In this document: piece by piece, positions 27,795 to 36,119 of the stretch
Layout of the letters: every line of letters begins with the position of its first letter
Position numbering within the stretch: position 1 is the stretch's first letter
Notes under the pieces: generated by a model
The model's input: only the letters and a program-made list of their open reading frames with translations
Told to the model about the DNA's origin: nothing
Databases searched by the model: none
Translations under genes and position numbers: made by a program
DNA from: Arenibacter algicola
GTDB taxonomy: Bacteria; Bacteroidota; Bacteroidia; Flavobacteriales; Flavobacteriaceae
Length of the DNA stretch: 64,000 nucleotides
Assembly (NCBI RefSeq): GCF_018860365.1
Contig: NZ_JAHKPO010000001.1
Location: 310,001 to 374,000 of the forward strand
Reading direction: 5' to 3'

Positions 27795-28925
27795 CTAGTT
27801 TTTTATGACCACTTCGGTATCGTGGGCCAAATTAAGATTGCCGGAAATAATAATGGTATCGCCCTCGACCAAGGTGGCCGAACTTTTTTCGGGGTCAGGT
27901 ACGATTGAGTAATCGGTACTGTTCTCATTGGTCGTATTTACGTAGGTCCAAAATGTCCTCCCCTTTTGGTACTTGAACAGTACCTCTTGGTTTTGTCGTA
28001 AAATTACGGCACTTTTGGGCACTACCAATTGATCCGGGACCTCTTTTTGGATACGCACCTTTACGTTCATCCCCTCTATAAGTTCACCATCGTTCTTTAA
28101 TTTGGCTTTTACCAGAACGGTACCGTTCTTTTCCACCAAAGGGTTGATACTGCTTATCCTGCCTTCATACTTTTTATTCGAACTGAATGCCAATACTTCC
28201 ACAACTTCGTTCACTTTGATTTTGTTGATTTCCGATTCTATCAAATAGAACTCCACCTCAAAAACAGAGTCGTTTATGAGGGTCATAAACTCTGTACCAG
28301 AATTTATCTGTTCATGGACTTTAAATTGTATGCCTGCCACATTACCGTCAAAGGGAGCAAAAAGCGTTGCTGAATTCAGTTCGAAACGCGCATCCTTCAA
28401 TTGGTGCTCCGCCTCTTGGTACCCGGAACGTATGGCCGCCATTTCATAGATATTGTCGGGAATATCTCCCCTAAGGTCTAAATCATATCCCCTTCCCACC
28501 AACATGTCGCGGAACTCTAGTTCCCCTTTTTTCAGTGCCATTTCCGATTTATCCAATTGTTGTTGATATGTGAATTTTTGTAAAGAGGCCAAAATTTGGC
28601 CTTTACGTACATAATCCCCATTCTTTACGTATAGTTTTTCCAAAGCACCCCCCACTTCAAATTTAAGTACGTTTTTTTGAAGGGCTACTAGTTTGCCGTT
28701 GGCTAAAAGCTCTTCCTTGAAGGGTTGATTCTTTAGCACCTGTACACCGACCTCGTTTTTTTGAGGTGTATAAAGTACTTTTCCGATTGCAGCAGCTTCT
28801 TCTATTTTGTTTTCTTTACAACCTGGAAAACAAATAAAAAAAATAAAGTACAAATTCAAATATGCAATTCTATATTTAGAATAATTGATTAACCTGATTA
28901 AATAAATTGCTTTTTTTAATCTCAT
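27795..28925 (-). CDS. HlyD/AcrA-like periplasmic adaptor, lipoprotein
   Basis: This 376-residue membrane fusion protein has an N-terminal lipid-attachment Cys in ICFPGC (about residue 36), lipoyl half-motifs (GALEKLYVKNGDYVRKGQILASL and the matching ATLFAPFDGNVAGI), a helical hairpin between them and a beta-barrel region (VEVLAFSSNKKYEGRISSINPLV). It is the first gene of the operon adaptor-RND-TolC-signal peptidase. No clear TAnnTTTG box was found in the AT-rich upstream DNA. Confidence 0.88.
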   Translation of the reverse strand: MRLKKAIYLIRLINYSKYRIAYLNLYFIFFICFPGCKENKIEEAAAIGKVLYTPQKNEVGVQVLKNQPFKEELLANGKLVALQKNVLKFEVGGALEKLYVKNGDYVRKGQILASLQKFTYQQQLDKSEMALKKGELEFRDMLVGRGYDLDLRGDIPDNIYEMAAIRSGYQEAEHQLKDARFELNSATLFAPFDGNVAGIQFKVHEQINSGTEFMTLINDSVFEVEFYLIESEINKIKVNEVVEVLAFSSNKKYEGRISSINPLVEKNGTVLVKAKLKNDGELIEGMNVKVRIQKEVPDQLVVPKSAVILRQNQEVLFKYQKGRTFWTYVNTTNENSTDYSIVPDPEKSSATLVEGDTIIISGNLNLAHDTEVVIKN

Positions 28926-29083
28926 TTTACTTTGATTTTATAGGATACAAATTAAAAATATAAAATTAATGTATTTAAAATGATTAGATCAATTAGGTTC
29001 TTATTTCATAAGGATTCAATAATAATTAATCAAAAAATAGTTATAATTGTTATATCAAAAATTCCCTGAAATGCTATTGTATT

Positions 29084-29450
29084 TTATTCTTTCTTCAGAA
29101 TAATTGTTTTATTTTCTGGATAAATATTGGGGACATACTCATTTGAAACCATCGTTCTATTCTTTTCTTCACCTAATAAAACATTTCCAGACTTAACTGT
29201 GTAGACAAAATTGTCATCAAATTCCAATTTAGCGGAGTTTATGACTTCGTTATTTTCATTAATTAAAATAGTTTGTTTATAAACTTTTTGTTCTCATCTT
29301 GAAAATAAGGGCATCCAAAATTAATGTCTATACTATCGAAAGCCTAAAAAGTCATTCATATTCCAGAGGTTTTTTATTTTATCAAGAACGTTATTCTCTT
29401 TATATATCAATCATTTTTCACATTCATTGAACCTCAATTTTTCAACTTAC
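29084..29450 (-). pseudogene. Frameshifted remnant of a secreted or propeller-associated protein
   Basis: Minus-strand coding sequence survives in pieces: ENNVLDKIKNLWNMNDFLGF, then in another frame DSIDINFGCPYFQDENKK, then in a third VYKQTILINENNEV through to NIYPENKTIILKKE and a stop at 29084. At least two frameshifts and no start remain. It follows the propeller gene at 29456 directly, so it was the last gene of cassette B. Family unknown. Confidence 0.6.
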
Positions 29451-29455
29451 TGATA

Positions 29456-30601
29456 CTATTTTAGCAAAGCAACAAACAATATAGGGTTGTCATTCATTTC
29501 ACAATCAAGACTTTTTAATTCTTCTACATCCAAATAAGCTGGACTGACAACACAAACAATTTGATCATCGTTAATATAATTGGGGCGAAAGGCCAGGGTA
29601 TTTTTAAAGTAGTCATTATGAATGCCAAATCGAACTCTTCCATTATCCAACTTATAATCTTCTTGAGTGTATTTAATATGACCTATAACTTTCTCGTTAG
29701 CCTTATTAAAAACTGTAAAAAAAGTCGATTCATTAAAATAATATGTTAAAAAAAAATAATTTTCACTTTCATACATGTCCGAAAGATGAATTTTATTTTT
29801 TGCTTCATTATTTTGTAAAATATTTACCCCCTCAGCAGTTGACATTTTGTTATCCCCTAGATTTAATACAATATGAGGTTTTAAAATTGTATCATAGACT
29901 TGATAAATTGTGTCAACAAAAGGCTCTTTGTAAAATACTTTATTATCAAATCCGTAAGGGTTACCAACCTGAAAAATGTGCTGTTCCAAGTTAGAATATT
30001 TATCTGGGTTTTTTGACTTAAAAGAACTTATTCTCGTAAATGATGAATCATAGATATTAAGCATTTCTCTATCTTCCTCATTGTAATTTTGTATGATAGG
30101 AACTATAAAATTGTCTTCTTTATTTTTATATAATCCTGCTGGACGAAACCCCGTTTCTATAGTCTTAATATAACTACCTTCAAAATTGTAAATCAAAATT
30201 CCGGCAATATCAACTATATGAATCCAATTTCGAGAGTTATCAACGAAGACTTTTAAAATTGTTGTATACTCCCCTGGCCCTTTCCCAGAAGCATCTATTT
30301 GATTTTTATATTTCCCCTTACCATCAAAAATTATAATTTTTTCTTCAGACTTATATATAATTATTTCCTTGTCTAGATAAACAAGGCTAGAAAATAATCC
30401 GATTAAGCTTTCTCTCTTTGTTTCCAAAAAGATTGTATCTAAATTGGAGGTTATATCTGACAAATTACACTCAACTAGTTTGTTGTAAGGGTTAATCTTA
30501 AGAGATTTAATTTTATTCTTCGCACTTTCATCCGAATTACAACCAATAAGTCCACTTAAAACTATTAAATATATTATTACTCTATAGTTGATCAAACACA
30601 T
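29456..30601 (-). CDS. 6-bladed beta-propeller lipoprotein (cassette B, second)
   Basis: A lipoprotein signal ends at LIGC, then a beta-rich body with DASGKGPGEYTTILKVFVD, the GxGPGE signature of 6-bladed propeller lipoproteins. ATG 30601 is preferred; it overlaps the preceding CxxC lipoprotein by 20 bases and leaves a proper signal peptide. It is closer in motif to the cassette A propeller than to its neighbour at 31031. Confidence 0.7.
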   Translation of the reverse strand: MCLINYRVIIYLIVLSGLIGCNSDESAKNKIKSLKINPYNKLVECNLSDITSNLDTIFLETKRESLIGLFSSLVYLDKEIIIYKSEEKIIIFDGKGKYKNQIDASGKGPGEYTTILKVFVDNSRNWIHIVDIAGILIYNFEGSYIKTIETGFRPAGLYKNKEDNFIVPIIQNYNEEDREMLNIYDSSFTRISSFKSKNPDKYSNLEQHIFQVGNPYGFDNKVFYKEPFVDTIYQVYDTILKPHIVLNLGDNKMSTAEGVNILQNNEAKNKIHLSDMYESENYFFLTYYFNESTFFTVFNKANEKVIGHIKYTQEDYKLDNGRVRFGIHNDYFKNTLAFRPNYINDDQIVCVVSPAYLDVEELKSLDCEMNDNPILFVALLK

Positions 30602-31034
30602 TAACGCCTGGCTTTTGATAGTCGATTTCATTCACTTCCAATTTGTTACAGTCATATTTAACCAAAATAGGATAAATATTATCGTATGGTAATATTTTGT
30701 TCTCCAAGTCTAAATGCACATTTCTCGATTTCTTTATATCAAAACCGACTTTATGACTAAGGGTTTTTAACGAGTGAATCTTCGTTAAAACAAATAAAAT
30801 TTTCTCGTTTGTTTGGTTTTCCTTGAAAAAAAGTTCTGCTTCCGTGATACATCCCTTACAACCAGAACCCGGCAAAATTATGACGTAATCATAACATTGT
30901 GACAATTCTGAAACTATTCTATTTAATTCTTTACCGATATATTCTCTATCAGTCCTATCTGAATCACATGACAACAATAAAAAGAGGCAAAGTAGATTTA
31001 TTAAAATCGAGATAATGAATTGGTTGTTTTTCAT
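30582..31034 (-). CDS. Thioredoxin-like CxxC lipoprotein (cassette B)
   Basis: This 150-residue protein has lipid Cys23 (LLLSC) and a redox motif in VIILPGSGCKGCITEAELFF with C59 and C62, followed by ILFVLTKIHSLKTL. It is a close paralog of the protein at 38944, which has LPGLGCTGCIEEAEFF. The start codon overlaps the upstream propeller stop as ATGA. It should act in the periplasm on disulfides; the four-Cys peptide encoded at the head of the cassette is the obvious candidate partner. Confidence 0.7.
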   Translation of the reverse strand: MKNNQFIISILINLLCLFLLLSCDSDRTDREYIGKELNRIVSELSQCYDYVIILPGSGCKGCITEAELFFKENQTNEKILFVLTKIHSLKTLSHKVGFDIKKSRNVHLDLENKILPYDNIYPILVKYDCNKLEVNEIDYQKPGVNVFDQL

Positions 31035-32170
31035 TCCTTTATAATTTCTTGCAATTTGTAAACATCAAAACTGAGGTAATCTTCATTTTCTAAAGAATTC
31101 TTCTTTTGAATTAATACTCCATCAGGTGAGACAGAAATTGTATGTAAATTTTCCAAGTAAAAATCAAATGAATTTTTAAAGACCTTTTCACCTACTATAT
31201 TGAATTGATTATCAAGGATTATGATTGATAAATCTCTAGAATTCTCTGTTCCTTCTAGAAATTCTCCTGGTAATAATGTTAATCTATAATAAACTTTATT
31301 AAACTCATCAAACAAAATGCCCAAATAATAACCATTCTCAGTACAATATTCAAAAACTTCCTCCGCTCTTCTGCTTTCTTTTCTATAATCAGGAATAGCC
31401 TGTATATATTTACTTCCCGCACAATGTTCATTATCATTAATAAAATCTTTTGTAGAAAAAATTGTATGCGAAGCGGGAAAACTTACCACGAATAAATCGT
31501 CAATTGAATTATATGTATATGATAGACCCGTTCTGTAATGAGCTCCACCAAAAAAATATTTGTTATATAATTCTGGAAATTTATACATATATGATTTCTG
31601 CGTTAACGATTGATTAATTTTAGCAAATGGTTTTGTTAAACTATCAGCCTTCAAATTTGACATTTGAGCGCCGCCAAGAATAATTTCATTATTTGAAAAT
31701 AATATTGGCAGAAAAGTATTGGGTTCTGCGAAAAAACCATTTGTCTGGGTGTTGGGGTTAACTCTCAATTCCTTTAAGATTTTTCCGTTTCCATCTTGAA
31801 GAGTCAAATTATTCGACCAATATTCATATGATACTACTTGATCCCAATTAATTATTTCATAACCAGAAATTTCATTACTACCGTATAACTTTATGGTCTT
31901 ATATGGCTCCCTGTTAAAATAATCATATATGTGAATTGAATTAGTATAAGTATTTAAAAATGATAGAAAAAGAGAATCGTTTATTTTTAAAAATTTCAAA
32001 TATTTAGTAGAAGGAGCTGTAACAGAGTCGAGAATAAACTTTACTTGCTTATCTTTTATTAGACTATATTTTTCAATCTGATTATCACACTTATTTTGAT
32101 TTATTTGTTGATTTTCGGAACATGATGTCAGAAAAAGCAACAGCAAGATTAATCCATTAAAAAGTTTCAT
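31031..32170 (-). CDS. DUF4221-like propeller lipoprotein (cassette B, first)
   Basis: The lipoprotein signal MKLFNGLILLLLFLTSC fixes the start at ATG 32170; a longer frame to 32272 would run back into the peptide gene. The 379-residue body shares the pattern LDSVTAPSTKYLKFLKINDS and NSIHIYDYFN with the DUF4221-type protein at 39435. It probably folds as a beta-propeller at the cell envelope. It is separated from peptide B by an attenuator-like hairpin and coupled by ATGA to the CxxC lipoprotein. Confidence 0.7.
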   Translation of the reverse strand: MKLFNGLILLLLFLTSCSENQQINQNKCDNQIEKYSLIKDKQVKFILDSVTAPSTKYLKFLKINDSLFLSFLNTYTNSIHIYDYFNREPYKTIKLYGSNEISGYEIINWDQVVSYEYWSNNLTLQDGNGKILKELRVNPNTQTNGFFAEPNTFLPILFSNNEIILGGAQMSNLKADSLTKPFAKINQSLTQKSYMYKFPELYNKYFFGGAHYRTGLSYTYNSIDDLFVVSFPASHTIFSTKDFINDNEHCAGSKYIQAIPDYRKESRRAEEVFEYCTENGYYLGILFDEFNKVYYRLTLLPGEFLEGTENSRDLSIIILDNQFNIVGEKVFKNSFDFYLENLHTISVSPDGVLIQKKNSLENEDYLSFDVYKLQEIIKE

Positions 32171-32215
32171 GTTAAAGTGTTTCAAGGTTGATTGAACTGT
32201 ATGAGTCAACAAGGA

Positions 32216-32249
32216 AAAGAGACTAACGGCATAATCAGTTAGCCTCTTT
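32216..32249 (-). terminator. Attenuator-like hairpin between peptide B and its propeller gene
   Basis: On the minus strand AAAGAGGCTAAC pairs with GTTAGTCTCTTT over 12 bp with one G-U, followed by TTCCTTGTT. It lies just downstream of the peptide stop and upstream of the propeller start, so partial termination is likely. Confidence 0.6.
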
Positions 32250-32259
32250 AAATCCCAAT

Positions 32260-32490
32260 TTATGAGCCACAAACCTTATTTGAATCGCTACTGTCATAAA
32301 CGCAGGTACTACCACCTCCAACTTCAAGCCTACATACCCCTACACTGCCTGAAGGGCATTCGGCATCAGCGGTATTAATGGCAATAAGATCCGCTAACTG
32401 TAAATTAGAATCGACACCAGAGATATTCGTATTAAAAGCCAATGTGGCGGCAATAACCGCAAATCCAAAAATTCCAATTACTTTTTTCAT
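32260..32490 (-). CDS. NVEALA-type secreted Cys-rich peptide B (76 aa)
   Basis: The precursor has a basic hydrophobic N-terminus (MKKVIGIFGFAVIAATLAF), a spacer with SNLQLADLIAIN, and A41-D-A43 followed by Glu44. The mature peptide would be about 33 residues with Cys at 45, 53, 63 and 74. The AxA site lies about 25 residues after the hydrophobic segment, much further than in an ordinary signal peptide. It is preceded by the shared leader at 32534-32646. Confidence 0.75.
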   Translation of the reverse strand: MKKVIGIFGFAVIAATLAFNTNISGVDSNLQLADLIAINTADAECPSGSVGVCRLEVGGGSTCVYDSSDSNKVCGS

Positions 32491-32533
32491 TTTAAAGTAT
32501 TTTTAAGATTAACAAATTTTCAAATATTTTTAT

Positions 32534-32646
32534 TACAAAAGTCCTAAGGGAGGCACCACCTTTGTTAAATACCATGCCCTCTCATTCCGAATGATTGGAC
32601 ATCGCTAAAAAACTTCCCCTTTGTTTGTCTATACTTACATAGGCAC
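32534..32646 (-). promoter_or_regulatory. Conserved structured 5-prime leader, copy B
   Basis: One of three related elements ending 43-57 bases before peptide start codons. Read on the minus strand it has TGCCTATGTAA, a purine run AAAGGGG, GGCATGGTATTT, and a hairpin ACAAAGGT/ACTTTTGT whose 15-nt loop holds TGCCTCCC. The same order recurs at 33589-33705 and 40988-41100. Confidence 0.7.
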
Positions 32647-32689
32647 AAGTTTTATCTATTTAATATTTATTTCACTTGATGCCTTATAC

Positions 32690-32860
32690 TACGAACCCTG
32701 AGGTATTTCCAATATTTTGTTCATTTCCAATCTTATCCTCAAATAGCGAAGTAAGAAATCATTACTTCCTTGGTATACACTTCCTCATATTGGCAATATC
32801 ATTTTCTTATTGTCCCGATTCTTGATATAATTTGACCAACAAATAACTGTAATAGTTAGA
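32690..32860 (-). pseudogene. Decayed copy of the O-antigen-ligase/TPR C-terminus
   Basis: Minus-strand translation gives YYSYLLVKLYQESGQ, stop, ENDIANMRKCIPRK, and later MNKILEIP, which aligns with PPYLLARLYYESGQIEKARA and MERILEKP at the end of the intact protein encoded at 33722-35623. Stops and frameshifts rule out function. The remaining DNA up to 33180 holds no supported gene. The block promoter/ligase/leader/peptide was apparently duplicated and this copy of the ligase lost. Confidence 0.7.
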
Positions 32861-33179
32861 CCTATTATCGTATGTAGTCTACGCTTCCTCATATTTTTTT
32901 AAATACTTTAAGGGAGCAGTCTAGCACAGTTTATAAAATGCTATCCCAATTTGAAAATCAGAGGCATTGTTACCCCAGGAATCGAAATCCGCTTGACAAT
33001 ACTCCCTAAACTAACATAACATGAATAACAAGAACACTTACCTACCCTCGACAATTTATTATTCATAATCGAGAAAAATGACTTAAGACAGTGTCACCAA
33101 TAATGGACAGATGCGCTTAACAAAACACAGTAGCCAATTAAAATCAAAACGAAACTAATCTAGTCATTTGTGAATCACA

Positions 33180-33222
33180 TTCCTACAAACATAATAAAAA
33201 TTCCCAATACCGGGATATTTTA
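33180..33222 (-). promoter_or_regulatory. Palindromic operator with -7 box, copy 1
   Basis: On the minus strand a palindrome-like ATCCCGGTATTGGGAAT is followed by TATTATGTTTGTAGGAAT, where TATGTTTG (33186-33193) matches the Bacteroidetes -7 consensus TAnnTTTG. It would drive the decayed ligase copy and peptide B. Confidence 0.65.
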
Positions 33223-33305
33223 ATTTACAATTACCCATATTAATTATGATTAATGTATGGTCAATTCATATTATTAGATGTCAACAATCCAAATAGCGGC
33301 TGTAT

Positions 33306-33533
33306 TTATGGGTCACACTCGCCACCATTAGGAGAATAATAGCAGGTGTACGTGCCTGATGTCGACATATAGCACCTTCCCAAAGTACCTGCTCTACATT
33401 CGGCATTTGCACTACTCATATTTAACAACGAATCTAAGTTCAACGTATTCGAACCAATATTAATTGTTGAGTAAGACAATAACAAAGCTGCCAGAGCAGC
33501 GACTCCAAAAACTATAATTACTTTTTTCATCAT
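33306..33533 (-). CDS. NVEALA-type secreted Cys-rich peptide C (75 aa)
   Basis: The layout matches peptide B: hydrophobic N-terminus, spacer NTLNLDSLLNMS, A42-N-A44 then Glu45, and Cys at 46, 54, 64 and 73. The spacing of the first three cysteines (7 and 9 residues between) is identical to peptide B. It follows the O-antigen-ligase/TPR gene on the same strand with the shared leader between them, and has no propeller or CxxC gene directly behind it. Confidence 0.75.
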   Translation of the reverse strand: MMKKVIIVFGVAALAALLLSYSTINIGSNTLNLDSLLNMSSANAECRAGTLGRCYMSTSGTYTCYYSPNGGECDP

Positions 33534-33588
33534 ATTACATTTAAAATATTACAGAAGAACTAGGCTTCTAATTATTAATACATTTACT

Positions 33589-33705
33589 TGCTAAGGTTCT
33601 TTTGGGGAGGCAACACCTTTACCATATGCCATGCCCTTTCATGATCATTAGACGGGCAATGTTAAAAAAATCCCCCTTTGTATCTTTATATCTTCATAGG
33701 CATAA
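33589..33705 (-). promoter_or_regulatory. Conserved structured 5-prime leader, copy C
   Basis: Same elements as copy B: TGCCTATGAA, AAAGGGGG, GGCATGGCAT, then a hairpin with AAGGT/ACCTT around a loop holding TTGCCTCCCC. The stem has an A-A mismatch but can extend through T-G and G-C pairs. It lies between the ligase stop and peptide C. Confidence 0.65.
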
Positions 33706-33721
33706 TTTTAAGATTGGACAT

Positions 33722-35623
33722 TTATTTCACAGATATTTCATGTTTGAGCTCTAGAGGCTTTTCCAATATCCTTTCCATTTCTGACTTTATTTCCCTAATG
33801 GCCTTAGAAGGAATCTTCACTTCCTTAGCAAAGATTTCTTTAGCTTTAGCTCTGGCCTTTTCAATTTGTCCGGATTCATAATACAATCTGGCCAATAAAT
33901 ATGGTGGATAAAACCTATGCGGTATCATATTAGCAGCATGTCGGTAAGAGGTCTCTGCTTTGCTATAATTTCCCATCGCTTTATAAGCATCGCCCAATGC
34001 CGTTTCTATAATAGTCGTGTTCAAGTGGTTTTTTGCCCGTTCCAAAATCTTAACAGCTCTTTCATAATCTCCGGCCATGACCAGTGCTTTACCATAATTC
34101 ATCAAAAAATCCCCGTCGTTCTTCAGTTGTGGCCAGGCCTTCTTAAATTCCTCACAGCTATCTTTGTACACTCCATAACCATATAACTCCATTGCCTTAT
34201 TCCAATCTCCAAAAGCCGTCCCTACTGTTTTAATATAAAGGGAAACATACCATATAATTACCATGGCCGTTACCACCGTTACCATTTTTAGAACCAAATC
34301 TTTTTTTGCTTTGTGGCGTCTTTTTAATTTACTGAAAAAATTGTACTTTTTAACATCAACTTTTACCAACAAGGCCAAAGTTGTTACCCAAATTATCTTG
34401 ATGGGCAGTATTTGTGCTGGGTACGAGAACATACCAAAGACCAGAACAGTCAATAAAATACTGAGACCAATAACTTTTAATTCATTCTTTTCGGGGCGGA
34501 CCAGGACTTTAAGCAGCAAAAACACCACAATCGTAGCCAAGACCAACCCCAACAATCCATTCTCGATCAAAAATTGCAGGAGTTCGTTGAACGCATAATA
34601 AGTATTGTCAGCGGCCATTGATGCGGGGGAGTTCGAATCAGTTACAAAATATTCGGCCTGAGCGTCCATATAATGCGCCTTGAAACGGTCAAAGCCTACG
34701 CCGAAGACAGGGTTTTCCTTAACAATATTTTTCGAAATTTTCCATATCACTAAACGACCGTCCGCAGAACCCTTTTTGAATATGTACAATCCGAAAAGAG
34801 TAACCATTAAAATCACAAAAAAACTCATTGCAACAGTAACTTTCCGGGTTCTGCCCAATGAACAAAGCTTTTTCCATACACTATACCGATATCCCAATAG
34901 TATTAAACTCCCCATCAATACGGCCAACCATGCGGACCTTGAGCGAGTTGCAGGGAGAACAATAGCGATAGCCATCAAACCAATTATAGGGATATACTCA
35001 AAAAGTATTCGGACAATCCTATTTTTTGGATCCATCCTATGATTGTCCAAGGACAATATCATGGCCAAAATACTGCCCCTAAAAAGGTACATTCCCAATG
35101 CAACAGGCCAAACCGTTGCCAAAAAACCAGAATAAGGTCCAGGATTGAAAAAACTTCCACTGATGTTGAACCCTGAATGGTTTGAAGAATAATACCCTAA
35201 TAGTTGTAGGCTTCCATAGATGGCCTGGAGGGTACCGGAAACCACAATGCCCAATAATAACCATAAGAAGATTTTTATGGACAAAGTTCTTAAAACAATA
35301 TATAGAACCCCTAGGCCCAGCAATTCCATATACCGTATGGAAAAACCAAGATTAGGCTGAATAACATATCTATTTAAAGTGATATAGCTTACAAAGAGCA
35401 AAAGAGCGATATCCAATTTGGAAATCCGAACCGATATTGATTTGGATATAATAATCTTCGTAACAAGTCCACCCAAAATTAGCAGGCAAGCATAAGCAAA
35501 AAAGATAAATTTACTTGTGACGGTTGATTGTACATAATCTGGAATGTTTATCTGGGGCAATATGACCAATAACAGACAAATTACGGCCAGCAAAAAATAA
35601 TATGGAGTTTTTATTAACGACAT
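33722..35623 (-). CDS. O-antigen ligase/polymerase-like membrane protein with TPR tail
   Basis: This 633-residue protein has about 12 membrane segments and a Wzy_C-type periplasmic loop (GVGFDRFKAHYMDAQAEYF ... YYAFNELLQFLIENGLLG), then a C-terminal region with two or three TPR repeats (LGDAYKAMGNYSKAETSYRHA, YLLARLYYESGQIEKARA). Relatives ligate or polymerise lipid-linked glycans, including protein O-oligosaccharyltransferases of the PglL group. Neighbouring secreted peptides make peptide or lipoprotein glycosylation a reasonable guess. Its promoter carries the shared palindrome (35702-35748). Confidence 0.8.
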   Translation of the reverse strand: MSLIKTPYYFLLAVICLLLVILPQINIPDYVQSTVTSKFIFFAYACLLILGGLVTKIIISKSISVRISKLDIALLLFVSYITLNRYVIQPNLGFSIRYMELLGLGVLYIVLRTLSIKIFLWLLLGIVVSGTLQAIYGSLQLLGYYSSNHSGFNISGSFFNPGPYSGFLATVWPVALGMYLFRGSILAMILSLDNHRMDPKNRIVRILFEYIPIIGLMAIAIVLPATRSRSAWLAVLMGSLILLGYRYSVWKKLCSLGRTRKVTVAMSFFVILMVTLFGLYIFKKGSADGRLVIWKISKNIVKENPVFGVGFDRFKAHYMDAQAEYFVTDSNSPASMAADNTYYAFNELLQFLIENGLLGLVLATIVVFLLLKVLVRPEKNELKVIGLSILLTVLVFGMFSYPAQILPIKIIWVTTLALLVKVDVKKYNFFSKLKRRHKAKKDLVLKMVTVVTAMVIIWYVSLYIKTVGTAFGDWNKAMELYGYGVYKDSCEEFKKAWPQLKNDGDFLMNYGKALVMAGDYERAVKILERAKNHLNTTIIETALGDAYKAMGNYSKAETSYRHAANMIPHRFYPPYLLARLYYESGQIEKARAKAKEIFAKEVKIPSKAIREIKSEMERILEKPLELKHEISVK

Positions 35624-35701
35624 TCACTTGAATTAAATGCAAAAAATTAACTAGTACACACATTATTCCATTATGAGCTCTATATAATCATAACAATAGT
35701 A

Positions 35702-35748
35702 TTCCTACAAACATAATAAAATATTCCCAATATTGGGAATATTTTATT
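35702..35748 (-). promoter_or_regulatory. Palindromic operator with -7 box, copy 2
   Basis: A perfect 34-bp palindrome (35715-35748) centred on TTCCCAATATTGGGAA is followed on the minus strand by TATGTTTG (35708-35715), the Bacteroidetes -7 box, about 85 bp before the ligase start. A repressor bound here would overlap the -33 region. Confidence 0.75.
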
Positions 35749-35943
35749 GATTATTACAGGCACCTACAGATTCCTTAATCGAGTACATAAGAGTTCTCAG
35801 GAATGCCCTTGTTTTATAATGATGATAATAACTTTTAAATCCAATACCTTATCCACATAGGTTCACATTTTATCACAAAGTTGGGACTTCCTGGCACTTT
35901 CAGTATTCATAGCGGGCTTACTGATTTGTTGTTACACAAATGA

Positions 35944-36090
35944 ACAATAGAGCAGAGGTATTACTGGCTAGTCTTTTTCGGATCCAGGGCCGGCCCGTTC
36001 GTTTTTGACCCAAAGAGCGTTGATGACATAAATTTTGAAGAATATCCAATTAATCTCTATGGCCATGATGTGTACTTCTATTTTCTTTAA
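35944..36090 (+). pseudogene. Start-less open frame, possible gene remnant
   Basis: The plus frame reads TIEQRYYWLVFFGSRAGPF, then DPKSVDDINFEEYPINLYG, and ends DVYFYFL with a stop. The composition is protein-like but there is no start codon and a stop lies directly upstream. Nothing else is visible between 35749 and 36119. Confidence 0.25.
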
Positions 36091-36119
36091 GCGGAGATTT
36101 GGCTCAACTTCCGACCCCC

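Noticed and set aside
16600-28925. RND operon as an ordinary drug or metal efflux system
   Set aside because: Not excluded, but the built-in signal peptidase and the transglutaminase-like lipoprotein make a peptide-related role a better reading.
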